Shown here piece after piece: positions 5,845 to 8,830 of a DNA stretch of 8,830 nt. The notes under the pieces were generated by a model that was given only the letters and a program-made list of their open reading frames with translations, did no database searches and was not told the DNA's origin. The stretch comes from Gammaproteobacteria bacterium. GTDB taxonomy: Bacteria; Pseudomonadota; Gammaproteobacteria; Tenderiales; Tenderiaceae. The stretch covers positions 1 to 8,830 of the forward strand of contig JAJRWO010000099.1 in the NCBI GenBank assembly GCA_024276775.1, written 5' to 3'. Each line of letters starts with the position of its first letter. Position 1 is the stretch's first letter. Made by a program: the position numbers and the translations under genes.

Positions 5845-6648
5845 ATGCAAATGAAAAGACTAAAATTACATGGATTTAATAATCTCACTAAAACCCTGAG
5901 CTTTAATATTTACGATATCTGTTATGCCGTTACCCCAGAGCAGCAGAAGGCTTACATTGAATATATCGGCGAGGCCTATAATGCTGAACGCCTGACTCAA
6001 ATTTTAACGGACGTGACCGAGATTATTGGTGCCAATATTCTTAATATTGCTCGCCAGGACTATGATCCGCAGGGGGCTTCGGTGACTGTTTTGATTTCAG
6101 AAGAACCGATTGCCGCCGAAGAACTATCGAATACTGAAGCGCCGGGGCCACTGCCTGAAGCGGTGGTGGGTCATCTGGATAAAAGTCACATTACCGTCCA
6201 CACCTATCCTGAAACCCATCCCAATGGTGGTATTAGCACCTTTCGTGCGGATATCGATGTTGCAACCTGTGGTCGTGTCTCACCACTAAAGGCCTTGAAC
6301 TACCTGATTCACAGCTTTGAGTCAGACATTGTGACGATGGATTACCGGGTACGAGGTTTTACCCGTGATGTGTATGGCAAAAAGCATTTTATCGATCACA
6401 AAATCAGTTCAATTCAGAATTACATTGCTAGAGACACCAAAGCGAAATACCAGGTGATTGACGTTAATGTCTACCAGGAAAATATTTTTCATACCAAGAT
6501 GATGTTGAAAGAGTGGCACCTGCAAGATTATCTGTTTGGGGTTTCACCGGATAACTTGACTGAAAAAGAAGCTAAGCTGATTGATCAGAAAGTGAAGCAG
6601 GAAATGGCAGAGATCTTTTATGGCCGGAACTTGCGGCGGGGTTTGTAA
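5845..6648 (+). CDS. speD: S-adenosylmethionine decarboxylase proenzyme, E. coli class
   Basis: SpeD decarboxylates S-adenosylmethionine to supply the aminopropyl group for spermidine. It is a cytoplasmic enzyme that cleaves itself to create a pyruvoyl cofactor. The sequence follows E. coli SpeD closely: MKRLKLHGFNNLTKTLSF, NILNIARQDYDPQGASVTVL, the cleavage region HLDKSHITVHTYPETHPNGG, DVNVYQENIFHTKM and the ending EIFYGRN. Numbered from ATG 5851, self-cleavage falls between Lys111 and Ser112 and the catalytic Cys is 140, as in E. coli. The start is a choice between ATG 5845 and ATG 5851. I prefer 5845 (267 residues) because AGGAGG (5825-5830) is already 14 bases away, rather long. In-frame GTG 5815 lies before that site and is rejected. 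All catalytic elements are present, so the enzyme should be active. speE is not in the window. Confidence 0.97.
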   Translation: MQMKRLKLHGFNNLTKTLSFNIYDICYAVTPEQQKAYIEYIGEAYNAERLTQILTDVTEIIGANILNIARQDYDPQGASVTVLISEEPIAAEELSNTEAPGPLPEAVVGHLDKSHITVHTYPETHPNGGISTFRADIDVATCGRVSPLKALNYLIHSFESDIVTMDYRVRGFTRDVYGKKHFIDHKISSIQNYIARDTKAKYQVIDVNVYQENIFHTKMMLKEWHLQDYLFGVSPDNLTEKEAKLIDQKVKQEMAEIFYGRNLRRGL

Positions 6649-6678
6649 GTATCCCCCGCCGTATATTTTTTTAATTTT
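6632..6678 (+). terminator. Rho-independent terminator of speD
   Basis: CGGCGGGG (6634-6641) pairs perfectly with CCCCGCCG (6654-6661), and a G-U and a T-A pair extend the stem outward. A T-rich run follows from 6662, including seven T in a row. The left arm lies within the last speD codons and the loop contains the stop codon. The convergent lipoprotein gene stops at 6677. In that direction the same hairpin has no T-tract after it, so it may terminate that transcript only weakly. Confidence 0.9.
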
Positions 6679-8737
6679 ACGGGGTGACGGAATCCCAGTT
6701 GGCAGAAATAACATCATTGCCATGTAGATAATGAACTGCGCTGCCTTGAATCACTGCCCGGTCATTATAGCTGCCTGAACCGCGGTTATTTGTGGCACTG
6801 GATTGTTCGCTAATCAAGGTACCGCTATGTCGGAGTGTTACATCTTGAGAGTGGGGATTAATTTCAAAGAGATAAAGACCATCATGTTGCCAGTCGGCCC
6901 ATTCCCAGGGCGAGGATTGTTCACCGCCTTGGTGCAAGCTTACCGGAATGCTGAATTTGTCTGCGCCCTCACTGCTGGTTAAATAACTCAGGCTACGATA
7001 ATCATTAAGCACAGGGCTATTTGTGCCGCGCTGACCCAGAATGATGCTGTTGATTTCAGTGGGTGCGTTGATGTTTGAAACGTCAAAGAGTGACAATTTA
7101 AGTCCTTGATCCAACGAAAAGCCACTCCCTTCATCGACAGTGGCATCTTTGCCAATGCCAAGTAAAAGTCCATCATTGACGGCGTGCAGATAATTGGAAT
7201 AGCCGGGTAATTCCAGTTCTCCTGCAATCAAGGGGTTATTGTTGTCGCTGAGGTCGATAACATAGAGTGGATCAACTTTCATGAAGGTAACAAGATAAAC
7301 ACGATCACCAATATAACGCGCGGCAAAAATTTGTTCGCCCGGTTTGCCGATGACGGCGGGATTGGTTTTGTTGGGTAGCTGGGCAATAATTTCCAGTTGG
7401 GTGTTGTCGGTGTTTGATTGCAGGTTGGTCAGCTGATGCAACCATTGATTGTTGTTAAACAGGGATGTCACCACATGCAATACGTTGTTCCGTTCGCCCA
7501 TTAAAAAGGCGGGGTTGCTGCCGTCGATTGACAATCTGCCGGGGACAATGCCACTGCCCTGGTAGCTGGGGCCGTTGTTGTTTAAGGCAAACTTATGAAT
7601 GACGGTATTGTTGCTAAAAGATGTTCCATTAAGACCGTTGCTGTCGGCGTCCTTGTCTGTTGCTGTGGTTAGATAGATGTTCTGGGACGATGCATAAACC
7701 CCGTCGCCACGGCCGCCAATACAAACTGAAGTCATTTCTTCGGGGGCGTTTAAATTGATCGCAGTAATGCTGGTTAATGTTGGGTAACCGCCATTGCGTG
7801 CAATGGTGTCGGTGATAAAGCAATTTTGGCTCAGCAATAATGGCTGTGGTTCGTTGTGATTGATACTGACCGTGGGAAGCAGTTCATTCAGTGAGGTTTG
7901 CTCAAGCAGCACTTGGTTTTCTGCGATTTCTGCATCTGTGCTTGCAAAGTTGAGATAGCCTTCGATGGATGGTGTAAAGCGTGTGACCAGATATAAAGTA
8001 TCTTCAACCCGACGTGAGCTGAGCAGATAACCATCAATTGAAATGTTGAGGCTTTGTTGTGGTGCGGCAGCTTCACTGACATCGTAAAACCAGAGTTTGG
8101 TCTGGATCGACTGCCAGCTCCACGGGCTATACCAGCTTACCCAGCTTTGGCCTGTGTTTCCGGTTGCGATTAACTGTTTGCCATTGCCATTTTTATCTGT
8201 AGTGAGATAAAGGCCGTTTATTGAATTGCCTGCTTCGCCCACTTCGATTTCTGTCAGTAAATAAGAGGCCGCCGGGTTTTCCTGGATCTGGTGTACGGTG
8301 ATTGTTGGCGCGGGAGCGATAGGCTGAGAATTTTCATCGGGTGGGACATCCATAGCAACGGTGCTCCCCATGACGACATTATTGTTCTGTTGTTTGATTG
8401 AATAAAGGTACTGGCCATCATTTTTGATTCGGTCAGCCTCGTCCACGCCGCTGACTTGCAGGTTCGTGGTGGAGGTGGATTCACTGCCAGAGGTTGCGAC
8501 ATCGCTAGCAGTCAAGATAAGCCCTATATTCGGGAAATTGTTTGAGTTGTTAAAACCCTGTTTGAGATATTGTTCTAACTGATGGTTTGAGACAATTGAC
8601 TTGAGTTGGTTTTTTGTGGCCTGGGCATTTGTGTCGGATGCGACAGAGCCTTCAGGAGGCTCACTGTGTTGGCAGCCACTCAGTAGCAGTGACAGGGTAA
8701 TGCCGGGAAGCAGTATTTTTGAATTTTTTGGTTTCAT
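6677..8737 (-). CDS. Beta-propeller domain lipoprotein, secreted WD40-like family
   Basis: This 686-residue protein begins with a lipoprotein signal peptide, MKPKNSKILLPGITLSLLLSGC, with lipobox LSG|C and lipidated Cys22. Residue +2 is Gln, so sorting to the outer membrane is expected. The rest belongs to the family described as secreted proteins with a C-terminal beta-propeller distantly related to WD40. Hallmarks are VSGVDEADRIKNDGQYLY (about 95-112), RYIGDRVYLVTFMKVDPLYV and LPGYSNYLHAVNDGLLLGIG (roughly 478-530). The function of this family is not established; no catalytic residues can be pointed to, and a binding or scaffolding role is only a guess. ATG at 8737 is chosen over ATG at 8800: it places the signal peptide at the N-terminus, has AAAAGAGAG just upstream, and lies downstream of the promoter, whereas 8800 lies upstream of the predicted transcription start. 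It is separated from the convergent speD by a hairpin. Confidence 0.9.
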   Translation of the reverse strand: MKPKNSKILLPGITLSLLLSGCQHSEPPEGSVASDTNAQATKNQLKSIVSNHQLEQYLKQGFNNSNNFPNIGLILTASDVATSGSESTSTTNLQVSGVDEADRIKNDGQYLYSIKQQNNNVVMGSTVAMDVPPDENSQPIAPAPTITVHQIQENPAASYLLTEIEVGEAGNSINGLYLTTDKNGNGKQLIATGNTGQSWVSWYSPWSWQSIQTKLWFYDVSEAAAPQQSLNISIDGYLLSSRRVEDTLYLVTRFTPSIEGYLNFASTDAEIAENQVLLEQTSLNELLPTVSINHNEPQPLLLSQNCFITDTIARNGGYPTLTSITAINLNAPEEMTSVCIGGRGDGVYASSQNIYLTTATDKDADSNGLNGTSFSNNTVIHKFALNNNGPSYQGSGIVPGRLSIDGSNPAFLMGERNNVLHVVTSLFNNNQWLHQLTNLQSNTDNTQLEIIAQLPNKTNPAVIGKPGEQIFAARYIGDRVYLVTFMKVDPLYVIDLSDNNNPLIAGELELPGYSNYLHAVNDGLLLGIGKDATVDEGSGFSLDQGLKLSLFDVSNINAPTEINSIILGQRGTNSPVLNDYRSLSYLTSSEGADKFSIPVSLHQGGEQSSPWEWADWQHDGLYLFEINPHSQDVTLRHSGTLISEQSSATNNRGSGSYNDRAVIQGSAVHYLHGNDVISANWDSVTP

Positions 8738-8756
8738 GGCGCTCTCTTTTAAAGGT

Positions 8757-8774
8757 GTGGGATTTTTTTCCCAT
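8757..8774. promoter_or_regulatory. Inverted repeat TGGGA-N6-TCCCA, leader copy
   Basis: Half-sites at 8758-8762 and 8769-8773 are separated by six T. The spacing is identical to the copy at the -10 box, and the centres are 26 bp apart. With transcription starting near 8782 this copy would cover about +9 to +26, where a bound repressor would block elongation or promoter clearance. In RNA it could form only a short five-pair hairpin. Confidence 0.55.
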
Positions 8775-8782
8775 TGTTGATA

Positions 8783-8800
8783 ATGGGAATTAAATCCCAT
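8783..8800. promoter_or_regulatory. Inverted repeat TGGGA-N6-TCCCA enclosing the -10 box
   Basis: ATGGGAATTAAATCCCAT is an 18-bp palindrome broken only at one symmetric pair of positions. The six-base spacer (8789-8794) is exactly the -10 hexamer of the propeller gene read on the minus strand. Binding of a dimeric regulator here would occlude RNA polymerase, so repression is the natural expectation. I do not recognise the regulator. Confidence 0.6.
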
Positions 8801-8817
8801 ATAATAAGGCTTGTCAA
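8789..8817 (-). promoter_or_regulatory. Sigma70 promoter of the propeller lipoprotein
   Basis: On the minus strand TTGACA (8812-8817), a perfect -35, is followed after exactly 17 bases by TTTAAT (8789-8794), which matches the -10 at five of six positions. The start would be near 8782, leaving a 5' leader of about 45 bases before ATG 8737. This is the best promoter in the window. Confidence 0.75.
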
Positions 8818-8830
8818 GTTTGGGTTTGAA

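Noticed and set aside
8738..8800. Longer start (ATG at 8800) for the propeller lipoprotein
   Set aside because: That codon lies inside the operator and upstream of the predicted transcription start, and it would put 21 polar residues before the lipoprotein signal.
1..8830. CRISPR array, tRNA, insertion sequence or conjugation module
   Set aside because: There are no regularly spaced repeats, tRNA-like cloverleaf, transposase or transfer genes. The 'TraF' family name alone does not imply conjugation.

Overview
The window looks like chromosomal DNA of a gammaproteobacterium. The strongest evidence is a Crp/Vfr-type regulator whose recognition helix matches enterobacterial Crp, divergent from a YhfA-type OsmC protein, with an E. 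coli-class speD close behind. From memory, crp/yhfA are divergent neighbours in E. coli, and vfr, an OsmC-like gene and speD are neighbours in Pseudomonas. The UspE-like protein and the paired TraF_2-type outer-membrane proteins would suit a marine or environmental lineage of the Pseudomonas/Cellvibrio/Oceanospirillum kind, but that placement is inference. Everything looks intact: no transposase, integrase, phage gene, tRNA, rRNA or CRISPR array is visible.

Layout. Bases 1-81 are a remnant whose reading frame cannot be decided. A tandem-domain UspE-like stress protein follows (97-1077, +). A 286-bp gap with repeat structure leads to two related outer-membrane beta-barrel proteins in a row (1364-2740 and 2792-4135, +), which run convergently into crp (4151-4792, -) with 15 bp between stops. 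A 135-bp divergent spacer holding a perfect 14-bp-arm palindrome separates crp from yhfA (4928-5359, +). That gene overlaps a VOC-fold gene starting at TTG (5356-5754, +). speD (5845-6648, +) comes next, with its own promoter-like sequence, a leader that can fold two mutually exclusive ways, and a strong terminator. The last gene, on the minus strand (6677-8737), is a beta-propeller lipoprotein with a near-consensus sigma70 promoter whose -10 box sits exactly inside an inverted repeat; the same repeat occurs again just downstream.

How the parts may work together. Crp would be the cAMP-responsive global regulator. YhfA and the VOC protein are a small translationally coupled pair of likely redox or detoxification function. 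SpeD feeds decarboxylated S-adenosylmethionine to spermidine synthesis; speE is not in the window. The barrel pair and the propeller lipoprotein are envelope proteins of unknown role. I see no clear new multi-gene system. The most novel-looking signals are regulatory: the twin operator at the propeller promoter, the switch-like speD leader, the crp/yhfA palindrome, and the inverted repeat upstream of the barrel pair.
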